Below, one piece after another: positions 26,896 through 35,441 of a stretch of 64,000 bases of DNA. The stretch's first letter is position 1. Every line of letters starts with the position of its first letter. Below the pieces are notes generated by a model. The model worked only from the letters and a program-made list of their open reading frames with translations, was not told the DNA's origin and searched no databases. This DNA is from Clostridia bacterium (GTDB lineage Bacteria; Bacillota; Clostridia; Lachnospirales; Lachnospiraceae), in NCBI GenBank assembly GCA_910574835.1, contig CAJTDE010000013.1, positions 1 to 64,000 of the forward strand. The letters are read 5' to 3'. Both the position numbers and the translations under genes were made by a program.

Positions 26896-27888
26896 TTACT
26901 TTTGTCTGCGCCTGTTCGCCTCATCAATTGCTACGGAAATAACCATAATTGCACCAATTAAAACATTCTGCAGATTTGCATCAACTGCAAATAAGGTCAA
27001 CGCGTTGGCAATCAATGCCATCAGCAATATTCCAAGAAATGTTCCGGCAATTGACCCTTCTCCTCCATTCAGTGATACGCCGCCAATCAACAGCGCAGAT
27101 ATCACACGAAATTCAACTCCCTGACCTAATGACGCGGGTGCCGATCCATAACGGGAAATGGAAAGAACGCCTGCAAGCGCTGCAAAAAAGCCGATGAGAA
27201 TATAAAGAACATAAACGAATTTCGTTACGTTAATACCCGAAATCCGGGCAGATTCCTTATTGGACCCAATAAAATATGCCTGATGAAAAAAGGATACATA
27301 TTTTAATAATAAGGATGCGGTAACCGTTACAATCAGCATAACAACAATTAGAATCGGTATTCCAAAAACACTTCCCTCCTGGACAATATTTTTAAACGCC
27401 ACAGGAAAGTTTGACAGCGCACGGGAATTAATGATCATCAGTCCCACGCCTTTAAAGGTCATCCAGGTTCCCATTGTTGCAATCATGGGCAGAACCTTTA
27501 AATTTACAATAATAAACGCATTTAACGCACCGATTACACAGCCTACAAGCAATCCCCCGGCAATACTTACCGGAATACTATAGCCGGCATTCAGCAGCAG
27601 ACCACATACAAATGCGGAACACCCCATATTGGACCCAACCGAAAAATCCGTATTGCCTGCAATAAGAGATATTGTCAAAAAGGCTCCGATAATCATATCT
27701 GTCGCCATATAATTTCCAATTATCCGCACATTGGCTGTCGTCAAAAACTGCTGATGATTTAATGCCATAAAAACGGCAAGCAGCATAACCAAAAGAAAAA
27801 TTACAATTTCACGTATTTCAAAAATCCGCTTCAGGACCGTACGAGCATTGCTTCTCCCTCTGTTCTGAGTTTTCGTTAAATCACTCAT
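26896..27888 (-). CDS. Sugar ABC transporter permease (system 2)
   Basis: This 330-residue RbsC-type permease has eight to ten membrane segments. The motifs SLIAGNTDFSVGSNMGCSAF near residue 78 and IGGVSLNGGEGSIAGTFLGI near 268 are typical. Its start overlaps the stop of ATPase 2 by four bases. It precedes the NagA-like gene. Confidence 0.95.
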   Translation of the reverse strand: MSDLTKTQNRGRSNARTVLKRIFEIREIVIFLLVMLLAVFMALNHQQFLTTANVRIIGNYMATDMIIGAFLTISLIAGNTDFSVGSNMGCSAFVCGLLLNAGYSIPVSIAGGLLVGCVIGALNAFIIVNLKVLPMIATMGTWMTFKGVGLMIINSRALSNFPVAFKNIVQEGSVFGIPILIVVMLIVTVTASLLLKYVSFFHQAYFIGSNKESARISGINVTKFVYVLYILIGFFAALAGVLSISRYGSAPASLGQGVEFRVISALLIGGVSLNGGEGSIAGTFLGILLMALIANALTLFAVDANLQNVLIGAIMVISVAIDEANRRRQK

Positions 27889-29402
27889 GTCTCACTCTCC
27901 TTTGTATCAATTGTCAGGCCCGAAGTCTGGGCCATAATACGCTCCTCCGTAATTTGTTCCAATTTAAGCTGACCGGAAATTCTTCCCTCATACATGGATA
28001 CAATTCGATCAGATGCCCCTATTAGCTCCGGCATATCTGAGGAAACCATAATAACCCCCATTCCCTGTTTTGCAAAATCACGAATCAGACGGTGGATTGC
28101 CTCCTTAGTGCCCACATCAATTCCCCGTGTGGGTTCGTCAATCAATAAAATCTGCGGCTTACGGCTAATCCACATGGAAAGCAGCACCTTCTGCTGATTG
28201 CCTCCTGAAAGCTGGGATACTTTTTTGTCCACATCCGGCGTTTTAATCTGAAATTTTTCCCTGTACTCCATTGCACTGCTCCGTGCCGCCTGAAACTGCA
28301 TAAGTCCTTTTCGGGTAAATCGGTCTACATTGGCTGCCAGCACATTATCCGCAATCGACATTCGCAGATATAAGCCTTTATTTTTCCTGTCTTTTGTAAG
28401 ATAAGCAAGACCATTGGCTTTTGCGGCCTCCGGCGAAGAAATCCGAATCTCCTCTCCTTCCAGGAAAATCTTTCCCTCTTGTGCATGGCAGATTCCAAAC
28501 AGGCACTCAAGAACTTCCGTCCTTCCGGCTCCCTCCAGGCCCGCCAAACCAAGAACTTCTCCCCGGTGGAGAGAAAACGAAACATTTTTAACTTCTTTTT
28601 TATATGTTAAATTTTCTACACGAAGCAGCTCTTCTCCGATTTCATTGCTTCCTGCCCCATACTGATAAACAACGTCACGGCCAACCATGTATTTTACCAG
28701 CTCATCCTTGCTTGTATTTTCTACCGCAAGTGTCTTGATATATTGACCATCCCGCATAATTGTAACCGTATCGCATATCTGAAAAATCTCTTCTAACCTG
28801 TGAGAAATATAAATAATAGAAACGCCTTCTTTATTAAGCGTGCGCATAATTTCCATCAAAACCTCTGTTTCCCGTTCCGTCAATGCTGATGTAGGCTCGT
28901 CCAAAATCAGCACCTTTGCATTTTGTTTTACCGCACGCAAAATCTCGATAATCTGCTGCCGTCCAACGCTCAAGTTTCGTATGGTGGCCTTTTCATCTAT
29001 ATCCGTAAATCCATAAGTGTCCAGAAGCTTACGCACCTCTTTATGCATCTTTCGGTAATTGATAAATCCGGCCTTATTTTTGGGAGGATTTGTCGTAAAT
29101 ACATTTTCACTTACCGTAGTTGTTGGAAAAACGGATAATTCCTGATAAACAATGCTGATGCCTTTACGCTCCGCGTCAATGGGATTGGCAATCCTCTCCG
29201 GTATGCCATCCAGAATAATCTGACCCGTGTCCGGTGTATATACACCGGACAGTACCTTCATTAATGTGGATTTTCCTGCGCCGTTTTCCCCGATAAGCGC
29301 ATGGATGCTCCCGCGTTTCAGGAAAAACTGCATATTATCCAAAGCCTTTACACCAGGAAATTCCTTTGTAATACCTTTCAATTGAAGTATATAGTCTTTC
29401 AA
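27885..29402 (-). CDS. Sugar ABC transporter ATP-binding protein, two domains (system 2)
   Basis: This RbsA/MglA-type double ATPase has Walker A GENGAGKST and LSVGRQQIIEI in the first half, and a degenerate GLEGAGRTE, LSGGNQQKVLLS and LLIDEPTRGIDVG in the second. An ATG lies at 29465, but the first 20 codons from it look non-coding and include a hairpin. TTG 29402 has GAGGG eight bases upstream and gives 505 residues, matching its paralogues (503 and 493). Confidence 0.93.
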   Translation of the reverse strand: MKDYILQLKGITKEFPGVKALDNMQFFLKRGSIHALIGENGAGKSTLMKVLSGVYTPDTGQIILDGIPERIANPIDAERKGISIVYQELSVFPTTTVSENVFTTNPPKNKAGFINYRKMHKEVRKLLDTYGFTDIDEKATIRNLSVGRQQIIEILRAVKQNAKVLILDEPTSALTERETEVLMEIMRTLNKEGVSIIYISHRLEEIFQICDTVTIMRDGQYIKTLAVENTSKDELVKYMVGRDVVYQYGAGSNEIGEELLRVENLTYKKEVKNVSFSLHRGEVLGLAGLEGAGRTEVLECLFGICHAQEGKIFLEGEEIRISSPEAAKANGLAYLTKDRKNKGLYLRMSIADNVLAANVDRFTRKGLMQFQAARSSAMEYREKFQIKTPDVDKKVSQLSGGNQQKVLLSMWISRKPQILLIDEPTRGIDVGTKEAIHRLIRDFAKQGMGVIMVSSDMPELIGASDRIVSMYEGRISGQLKLEQITEERIMAQTSGLTIDTKESET

Positions 29403-29432
29403 AAGAGAATCCCTCCCTCCTGATTTACAGCC

Positions 29433-29450
29433 GGCCCCGTCACCGGGGCC
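29433..29450 (-). terminator. GC-rich hairpin between SBP 2 and ATPase 2
   Basis: GGCCCCG and CGGGGCC form a perfect 7-bp stem with a 4-base loop. With no T-tract it probably stabilises or attenuates the mRNA after the binding-protein gene. Confidence 0.6.
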
Positions 29451-29468
29451 AGCATCATCCGGCATATT

Positions 29469-30530
29469 TTATTTATCCGCATAGTTGAAGTCCAGGAAAT
29501 AATCTACATTGTCCTGATTGATTACCAAAGAACCCGTATCTACGAAGTTTGGTGCAATCAGCAGATTTGCAACCATATCATCGTTTGAAAATGCCGACTT
29601 GGGTCCGTGGTTAAAGTCATAACAGATTTTTGTTCCGTAATAAACCTCCGTATACTGCTTGCCTGCAACAGTAGAATAAATATCACCGTTTTTCACATAC
29701 TCTAAAGTTGCACTGTCTCTGTCAATGGAAATAATCTTCACCTTATCTCCCATTCCTGCCTCTTTTACCGCCGTAACAGCACCAACAGCCGAGGGCGCCT
29801 GACATCCGATAATAACTGCCGTATTTGGATTTGCAAGAAGCGCCGCACCAATCTTTGTTGCCGCAACAGCAGCATCTGACTGATCATCTACCTCTGCTAC
29901 AATTTTCATATTGGGGTACTTCTCTATCTGAGTGTGGATACCGGTCATAATTTCCTCCGCTGCAGAGGAACCGGCGGAAAGTGCCTGAGATATAATAACC
30001 TCACCGCTTTCATTTACAGCCTCCGCTGCCTGGTCAAGCATCATCGCACCATACGTCACATAATCGCTGCCAAGACAGGTAAGTCTTCTGGAGTTCGATA
30101 CATCCTGCCCTACATTAACTACCGGAATCCCTTTTTCCCATGCCATTTCATAGTACGGCTCATACGCCTCCGGGAAATGCCCCGGCATAATAATGCCTGC
30201 TGTTGTAGGATCGTTGATTGCGGTTTCCAAAATTGCACACATGGCATCTGCCTCCAGGCCGTCATCACCCAGGAATTTTGCCGTTACCCCCAGCTCCGCG
30301 CAGGCATCCTCCAGACCTACCCGATATGCCTGCCAATATTCGAGATTTGCCAACGGACACATGAACACATACGTTTCGTCTGCCTTGGCCTCTGCTTCTC
30401 CGCCTGCCTCTTCCCCTTGTTCACCAGTCGGAGCATCTGTGACAGGCGCATTGTTTTTTTGTGCGCAGCCTGCAAAAAGACTTGTCATAAGCACTACTGT
30501 TAAAACCAATCCCAATACCTTTTTCATCAT
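29469..30530 (-). CDS. Sugar ABC transporter substrate-binding lipoprotein (system 2)
   Basis: This 353-residue ribose-type binding protein has a lipoprotein signal with the lipobox LFAGC, then an acidic linker. The body has the features MCPLANLEYWQAYRVGLED and IISIDRDSATLEYVKNGD seen in the Peripla_BP_4 family. It heads ABC system 2 (binding protein, ATPase, permease) and follows two amidohydrolase genes. Confidence 0.92.
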   Translation of the reverse strand: MMKKVLGLVLTVVLMTSLFAGCAQKNNAPVTDAPTGEQGEEAGGEAEAKADETYVFMCPLANLEYWQAYRVGLEDACAELGVTAKFLGDDGLEADAMCAILETAINDPTTAGIIMPGHFPEAYEPYYEMAWEKGIPVVNVGQDVSNSRRLTCLGSDYVTYGAMMLDQAAEAVNESGEVIISQALSAGSSAAEEIMTGIHTQIEKYPNMKIVAEVDDQSDAAVAATKIGAALLANPNTAVIIGCQAPSAVGAVTAVKEAGMGDKVKIISIDRDSATLEYVKNGDIYSTVAGKQYTEVYYGTKICYDFNHGPKSAFSNDDMVANLLIAPNFVDTGSLVINQDNVDYFLDFNYADK

Positions 30531-30559
30531 GTTCCCTCCTTGTTTTTCTTGTGAATTAT

Positions 30560-31327
30560 TTAGTTGTTATTTAATAAATTGCACGCATTCCCGTACAAAA
30601 TACCTTCTATATCTGTTCCTCCTGCCGCTTCCATAAGCCCATCCAGACGATCCTGTATTAAAGTCCGAGCCATTGCCGCATCCTGACCAAAGCAATAATC
30701 AGAGCCGAACAAAATTTTTTCACGCTTAACTTTGCTCAGTATTTCTCGAATACTGCCAATGGTATTCCCCACAAGGCAAAGGTAAATATTATCCAGCTCC
30801 TGACTGGCTCCGATGGCTGTCCGATAGGAGTCATAAAGACCGGCGTGCCCCAATATTACTGGCACTCTCGGATACCGCTCTGCCAATCCTGCAATCTGGG
30901 ACGTATCCGCATATGGCGGCGTGCCATCGTGGAACAATACCGGAAGATGATACCGCTCTGCCGTCTCCATCACTTCATACATAATTGGATGATGAATGGC
31001 AAAACCCTGAATCCAGCTATGTATTTTGATCCCCTTAAATCCATACCCCTCCACGCACTGCCGTATCTCGTCTCTGCAGTGATCCGCGCCCCGAAATACA
31101 TCAAGAGCGGCAAATCCAACCAACTGAGCAGGATAATTCTTTACATAATTTTCATAAAGCTCCCGGTTATACTTCGTGTCATCCAGAGCTATTGCGCTGC
31201 AGTGGCTCAGCCAAATCTGGCTAATCTGATACTGCTCCATAGAAGCAAGTATCTCTTCTGCTGATATTGTGAATCGAGACCCCAGCGGATATCCCGGCCC
31301 CATCACATGCCCATGTGTATCTATCAA
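30560..31327 (-). CDS. Amidohydrolase-2-family hydrolase
   Basis: This 255-residue TIM-barrel metal hydrolase keeps the full metal site: MIDTHGHVMGPG (HxH) at residues 1-12, FHDGTPPY near 135, ILGHAGL near 158, and LFGSDYCFG with the catalytic Asp near 208. Such enzymes act on lactones, decarboxylate, or cleave amides. The neighbour at 31370 has lost the equivalent residues. The pair is co-transcribed with ABC system 2, so the substrate is probably an imported compound or its product. Confidence 0.88.
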   Translation of the reverse strand: MIDTHGHVMGPGYPLGSRFTISAEEILASMEQYQISQIWLSHCSAIALDDTKYNRELYENYVKNYPAQLVGFAALDVFRGADHCRDEIRQCVEGYGFKGIKIHSWIQGFAIHHPIMYEVMETAERYHLPVLFHDGTPPYADTSQIAGLAERYPRVPVILGHAGLYDSYRTAIGASQELDNIYLCLVGNTIGSIREILSKVKREKILFGSDYCFGQDAAMARTLIQDRLDGLMEAAGGTDIEGILYGNACNLLNNN

Positions 31328-31369
31328 AGGCGTTTCACCTCCTGTTTCTTAAATATAATTGTCAAAGCC

Positions 31370-32101
31370 TTAAAGCTTCATTACCCCGCGAATGGTCCTG
31401 CCGAAGATATCCTCCAAAAGCTCCGGGTCCTCAACCCCTTTCTCTACTCTGGCTATCTCATAAGATAATGTGCTGCGAGGCGAGGCGCTTCCGAATACCA
31501 TGCGGTCCGGGGCGTTGACTGCCATTGCCTGAATGGATACGGTCAGATTCAAGCTGGTATCCAGCAGAATATTTGGACATCCATGAAGAGCCGGAAGCGC
31601 ATCCCCAGCAAAATCATTGGCGCCGCTGTGTCCCATGATAAATGTCACCTCCGGAAAGCGCTTTGCCAAAAAATGCAGCTGAAACGGAAGCGCAAAGGCT
31701 GGGGTTCCCGTATGGAAATAGACCGGCGCCCGGTGCAGACCGCAAATCTCTATCAGCGGATACACCAACTCATCACTGATACAAAAGCCCTGTATGGAGG
31801 AATCAAAGTATACGGCTTTCATGCCATCATCCAGAGCGCGCTTCAATTCTTCCCGCGCCTTCTCTCCATACCACGGATTGCTTACCGCATATCCGGAAAA
31901 TCGTTTGGGATACTGCCGGCAGATATCGGCAATCATTTGATTCCCCTCTCTGTTGTATACGGCCGTATACTGCTTGGAGGGCGCTATAAACGCATGATCC
32001 ACTCCGTTCTCATCCATTTCCCCAAGAAGCCTTTCCGCTGTCTGACTGCCATCTATATCCTCGCCTAAAAAATTGATAACATCTATTCGCTCTATTTGTA
32101 T
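31370..32101 (-). CDS. Degenerate amidohydrolase-2-like protein with no standard start codon
   Basis: The protein from residue 29 on (ATG 32017) is clear amidohydrolase-2 sequence. The family N-terminus also reads in frame upstream: IDVINFLGEDIDG, where relatives have an HxH motif, here changed to Ile and Phe. The late metal Asp is also lost (MVFGSASP instead of GSD-P). No ATG, GTG, TTG or CTG exists in the 28 upstream codons after the stop at 32104-32102. The position with a ribosome binding site (GAGGTG) is an ATA at 32101. It may be a pseudoenzyme started from a non-canonical codon, a gene with a mutated start, or it may begin at 32017. Confidence 0.75.
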   Translation of the reverse strand: MQIERIDVINFLGEDIDGSQTAERLLGEMDENGVDHAFIAPSKQYTAVYNREGNQMIADICRQYPKRFSGYAVSNPWYGEKAREELKRALDDGMKAVYFDSSIQGFCISDELVYPLIEICGLHRAPVYFHTGTPAFALPFQLHFLAKRFPEVTFIMGHSGANDFAGDALPALHGCPNILLDTSLNLTVSIQAMAVNAPDRMVFGSASPRSTLSYEIARVEKGVEDPELLEDIFGRTIRGVMKL

Positions 32102-32123
32102 TCACCTCGCTTTGCATCAAAAC

Positions 32124-32138
32124 ATAATATCATATGAT
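32124..32138. promoter_or_regulatory. Palindromic motif shared with the ABC-3 leader (ATCATAYGATATKAT)
   Basis: On the reverse strand it reads ATCATATGATATTAT, matching 40059-40073 (ATCATACGATATGAT) in 13 of 15 positions. It lies in the 5' leader, about 50 bases after the predicted start. It is nested in a longer inverted repeat with arms ATCAAAACAT and ATGTTTTGAT (32116-32146). Confidence 0.6.
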
Positions 32139-32195
32139 GTTTTGATTTATGTTATATTTTGCTTCTTTAAAGAATCAAACTGTTGACTTGATTTT

Positions 32196-32224
32196 ATATT
32201 AGGACAATTAGATAATTTTGTCAA
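32196..32224 (-). promoter_or_regulatory. Promoter of the amidohydrolase and ABC-2 operon
   Basis: On the reverse strand, TTGACA (32224-32219), 17 bases, then TAATAT (32201-32196). It reads into the genes at 32101 and below. The phased operator-like repeats at 32233-32278 lie just upstream of its -35 box. Confidence 0.75.
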
Positions 32225-32232
32225 CTACTTTT

Positions 32233-32338
32233 TGACTTTTTCAGTCAAATTTTTGTTATTTTTTGACTGATTCGGTTTTTTATCTTACTGTTTTATTTTT
32301 AAAGAGTTTCTTTTGAAATATTTTGACAGAACCATTCA
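32233..32338. promoter_or_regulatory. Phased operator-like repeats upstream of the ABC-2 operon
   Basis: Two clear copies of the 15-bp motif lie at 32233-32247 (TGACTTTTTCAGTCA) and 32264-32278 (TGACTGATTCGGTTT), 31 bases apart. A weaker copy is at 32324-32338, 60 bases further on. The same motif and spacing occur upstream of the TIM-like isomerase (21706-21781), and once in the promoter at 48710-48738. Confidence 0.65.
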
Positions 32339-32352
32339 CTTGATTTCGGAAC

Positions 32353-32455
32353 AAAAGAAATCCACAGCATTATACCTTACCGAGCGGCATCCGCCCATCC
32401 CCAAGGACTGTTTATCATGGGGAAACCGCAGGTTGTACATCTGTGGATTTCTTTT
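32353..32455 (-). terminator. Long terminator or structured element after GntR gene 2
   Basis: AAAAGAAATCCACAG and CTGTGGATTTCTTTT are perfect 15-bp arms around a 73-base interior, which itself can pair (CCCCA with TGGGG). It lies 29 bases after the GntR 2 stop and ends in a T-rich arm on the reverse strand. It is far larger than an ordinary terminator. Confidence 0.65.
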
Positions 32456-32483
32456 TTAAATATGTTTTACTTGGCCGCTTCCG

Positions 32484-33176
32484 CTACATCAATACCTTCT
32501 TTGAACTCAATGTGTGCGCTGTCATTGCTTCGCCGGCTCCTTTGATATCCTGATTTTGGATTGCCTCATAGATTCGGTAATGCTCCTCATAACAGTCGTC
32601 CAAGATGGTCAGATATTTGCTGAATCGCTTCAGGCAGGTTCTGTTGATCTCCTCTATGGCCTCCAGGCTGGCGTAAAGAATCGGATTCCTTGCGCACTCC
32701 GCCACTTTCAGATGAAACGTGCTGTCCAAATATTCTACCTGTACCAGATTTTCCGATGCGATGGCCAGCTTTAAATTTTTCAAAATCTTCTCCAGCTCTA
32801 TTAAATCTTTATCTGTCCGCTTTTTTGCCGCCATGCCGGCTGTGCCGTTCTCAATATACTCTCTTGCGGAATAGATGCACTCAATATCCACATCCTCAAA
32901 GTCTATCAGTTGATAGAGGGGTTTCATAAACAGACCCAGGTCCACCTGATTGACAAAGGTTCCCTTTCCCTGGCGGATATCCAGTATTCCCATCATATTC
33001 AGCTTTTTTAAGGCTTCTCTGACCGTGATCCGGCTCACGCCGAAGTGCTCGCAGAGCGCGGCTTCATTGGGCAGCTTTTCGCCTGCTTTGTAGACTCCTG
33101 TTATAATCATTTCCTTTAACTGCTCTGTTACGAAGTCGCATTTTGTTACTTTGTATCCGCCAGCTATGTATGTCAT
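32484..33176 (-). CDS. FadR-type GntR transcriptional regulator with FCD domain, copy 2
   Basis: This 230-residue paralogue of 21851-22543 has an identical recognition helix (SRITVREALKKLNMMG). The winged-helix region differs at about ten positions, and most of the remaining differences lie in the FCD domain, so the two may bind the same DNA but different ligands. It is the last gene after ABC system 3, cyclase, NagB-like 2 and NagA-like 2. The operator array at 32233-32338 lies directly downstream of it, mirroring copy 1. Confidence 0.92.
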   Translation of the reverse strand: MTYIAGGYKVTKCDFVTEQLKEMIITGVYKAGEKLPNEAALCEHFGVSRITVREALKKLNMMGILDIRQGKGTFVNQVDLGLFMKPLYQLIDFEDVDIECIYSAREYIENGTAGMAAKKRTDKDLIELEKILKNLKLAIASENLVQVEYLDSTFHLKVAECARNPILYASLEAIEEINRTCLKRFSKYLTILDDCYEEHYRIYEAIQNQDIKGAGEAMTAHTLSSKKVLM

Positions 33177-33215
33177 CTTATTTCCGTACTCCTTTGAGTT
33201 TATTAAAAAATGCTC

Positions 33216-34382
33216 TTACCACTTCTTTTTCACAACGATCTCACCCCGCAATATAACCGTATTGACATGCACCATATCATCAATCAATATAAGATTCGCT
33301 GTTTTTCCCGCCTCTAAGCTCCCCACCTGGTCGTCAATTCCCAAAAGCCTTGCCGGATTCAATGTAGCAAAACGGATAGCATGGCACAAACCATAGCCCG
33401 TATGCTTCATAAGATTTCTGCAAGCATTGTCCAATGTCAAATGGCTTCCTGCAAGATGACCCTCATAATCATAATTTAAATCAGGACCGTAAGCCACTCC
33501 GTCCGCCTCATTATTGGTATAATCTCCGCTAAGCGGCATGGCGTCCGTAATTAAAATAATGCGTTCCACTCCCTTTGTGCGAATGACCATTTTCATCATA
33601 TCCGGAACCACATGAATCCCGTTTTCATCGCAAATCAGCTCTGCATAAATATCCGGATCATACAACGTATATTCATCACATCCCGCTCCAATTGTTCCCT
33701 GGGCCAGCCCCGGGGCCTTTCCCGAATCCCCGTGATGTGTCTGAAGGCGCAAACCATATTTTTTCAATTTTCTGCAGTGAGCAGCCGCGGCAAAGGAATG
33801 TCCCATAGAAAAAACTGCGCTTAAATCCTTAGAATGTACATATGCAGCAAATTCTTCAATTCCTTCTCTTGCCGGGTCCACGGCCCAGACCTTCGCAAAG
33901 CCTTTTACCGCCTCTACCAAAGGCATATATTCTTCCTTTCGGATCTTTCCGCCCCATAAAATATATTTCTGATTGCTTCCGCTGCCGTTCATATACGGAC
34001 CTTCCATGTAAAGACCTTCCAATATACGGCCAACCCCGGATTTTGCAGCTTTACGAATCCTTTTGGCTCCCTCCAGCATTTCTTCCAAACTCAAATTGCA
34101 GTAAAATGTAGGAAGTATTGTAGTTTCTCCATGACCAATAAAGTATTCCGCACATTTTAAGGGTTCTTCACAAAACAGATATTCCCTGGAGCCATGATTA
34201 TGAATATCAATCAATCCCGGCGCCGTATAAAGGCCTTTTGCATCTATCACCTCTGCGTCATCGGGAATTGTCACATGCTCTCTGCTTCCCACCTGTACAA
34301 TACATTCTCCTTCGTAAAGCAGCGCCCCATCCCAAACTATACCGTCCTCTAAGATTAATTTCGTATTAACGATTGCTTTCAG
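33216..34382 (-). CDS. NagA-like N-acetylglucosamine-6-phosphate deacetylase, copy 2
   Basis: This 388-residue paralogue of 25698-26852 keeps all motifs: LIDIHNHGSR (HxH), YMEGPYMNGSG, SMGHSFAAAA, LQTHHGDSGKAPG, CDENGIHV and ILITDAMPLSG. The start is placed at CTG 34382, seven bases after GGAGGTG and aligned with TTG 26852 of copy 1. An in-frame ATG lies five codons up the strand, just before the GGAGGTG, but it has no ribosome binding site of its own. It follows the NagB-like gene by 43 bases. Confidence 0.87.
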   Translation of the reverse strand: MKAIVNTKLILEDGIVWDGALLYEGECIVQVGSREHVTIPDDAEVIDAKGLYTAPGLIDIHNHGSREYLFCEEPLKCAEYFIGHGETTILPTFYCNLSLEEMLEGAKRIRKAAKSGVGRILEGLYMEGPYMNGSGSNQKYILWGGKIRKEEYMPLVEAVKGFAKVWAVDPAREGIEEFAAYVHSKDLSAVFSMGHSFAAAAHCRKLKKYGLRLQTHHGDSGKAPGLAQGTIGAGCDEYTLYDPDIYAELICDENGIHVVPDMMKMVIRTKGVERIILITDAMPLSGDYTNNEADGVAYGPDLNYDYEGHLAGSHLTLDNACRNLMKHTGYGLCHAIRFATLNPARLLGIDDQVGSLEAGKTANLILIDDMVHVNTVILRGEIVVKKKW

Positions 34383-34425
34383 CCTATTCACCTCCTGTCG
34401 CATCCGGATAGCAAAATCGTCATAA

Positions 34426-35400
34426 CTATAACGCTGAGAAATCTCCGTCTCCCATGTCATTCGTCCAACTGCCAAAGGGTCTTGCAATTCCCTCACTCAC
34501 ATAGCAGACACCTTTTCCCAAACGCATAATTGATGCGGGACATTCCATAGAAATCGGACCATACAGCTCGATTCGGGAAATCATCCTCTGCCATGAATCT
34601 CCGCCGGGGTTTACAAAGGTATGTATCTCGAATCGTTCTCTTGCATTTACTACATCTTTTGGTCCAATGGTAGCAGCCCTTGGAGGAACAGCCCACACAT
34701 CACCGGAAGCTCCCATTGGCGCAAACAATGAATTTTCACAGATTGTAAGCGGCACCTGGGTAGTGAGCCGGGAACCAAGCTTACAAAATTCCTCCAATGT
34801 ATCTGCCTGAAACTCCTTTGCACCCGGATCAATAAATGCCGTATGTCCCGGCCAGCCGGTCGCAGAATAAATCACATCGGCTCCGCCGCCTCCCACCTCT
34901 TCAATGATGGAAGAATATACATTGTCGCCCTTATTTTCGTTTGTGAATACATGCCAGTGTTCCACATCCGGCCGAAGATCCTCACGAATTTTCCCATAAA
35001 AATGCTTACGGAAGGAAAAGCCAAGTCCCGCCCCATAGGTAAGTGGAGCTACATTTCCATCCTGATCCGCCCACTCATCCATTGCAAATGCATCTACATT
35101 CCGGCAGCTTACATTGTATCGATTGATCATCTCTGCAACTGCGGAATATACCCCCGGCCACTGATTCGGAAAAATCATTGTTAAATGCCGATCCATAACA
35201 TCACTCAAATAAATTCTATGAAAAATATCTTGCGCCAGAATCAATGTCGGGTCCAGGACCACACGGACACTGTACCCATTTTCATTGGTATACTCCATGT
35301 CCTCACGCTTTATATTCCTTACTCTGTCAAGCATCTCCACATCCCTGGAGGGAAGCCAGCCTGCCGGTTGAAAATCAAATTCGTAATTATTTTTTGCCAT
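34426..35400 (-). CDS. NagB-like sugar-phosphate isomerase/deaminase, copy 2
   Basis: This 324-residue protein matches copy 1 (22637-23611) at all but 15 positions, and the motifs FAMDEWADQDG, SATGWPGHTAFIDPG and IGPKDVVNARE are intact. DNA differs at many third codon positions, so both copies are under selection and were not duplicated recently. ATG 35400 is used; the frame runs on to 35481 through the intergenic region. It lies between the cyclase and NagA-like genes. Confidence 0.87.
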   Translation of the reverse strand: MAKNNYEFDFQPAGWLPSRDVEMLDRVRNIKREDMEYTNENGYSVRVVLDPTLILAQDIFHRIYLSDVMDRHLTMIFPNQWPGVYSAVAEMINRYNVSCRNVDAFAMDEWADQDGNVAPLTYGAGLGFSFRKHFYGKIREDLRPDVEHWHVFTNENKGDNVYSSIIEEVGGGGADVIYSATGWPGHTAFIDPGAKEFQADTLEEFCKLGSRLTTQVPLTICENSLFAPMGASGDVWAVPPRAATIGPKDVVNARERFEIHTFVNPGGDSWQRMISRIELYGPISMECPASIMRLGKGVCYVSEGIARPFGSWTNDMGDGDFSAL

Positions 35401-35441
35401 TTTTATTCTCCTCAAATTCAATTTCACTCGTCTTTCTTTAT

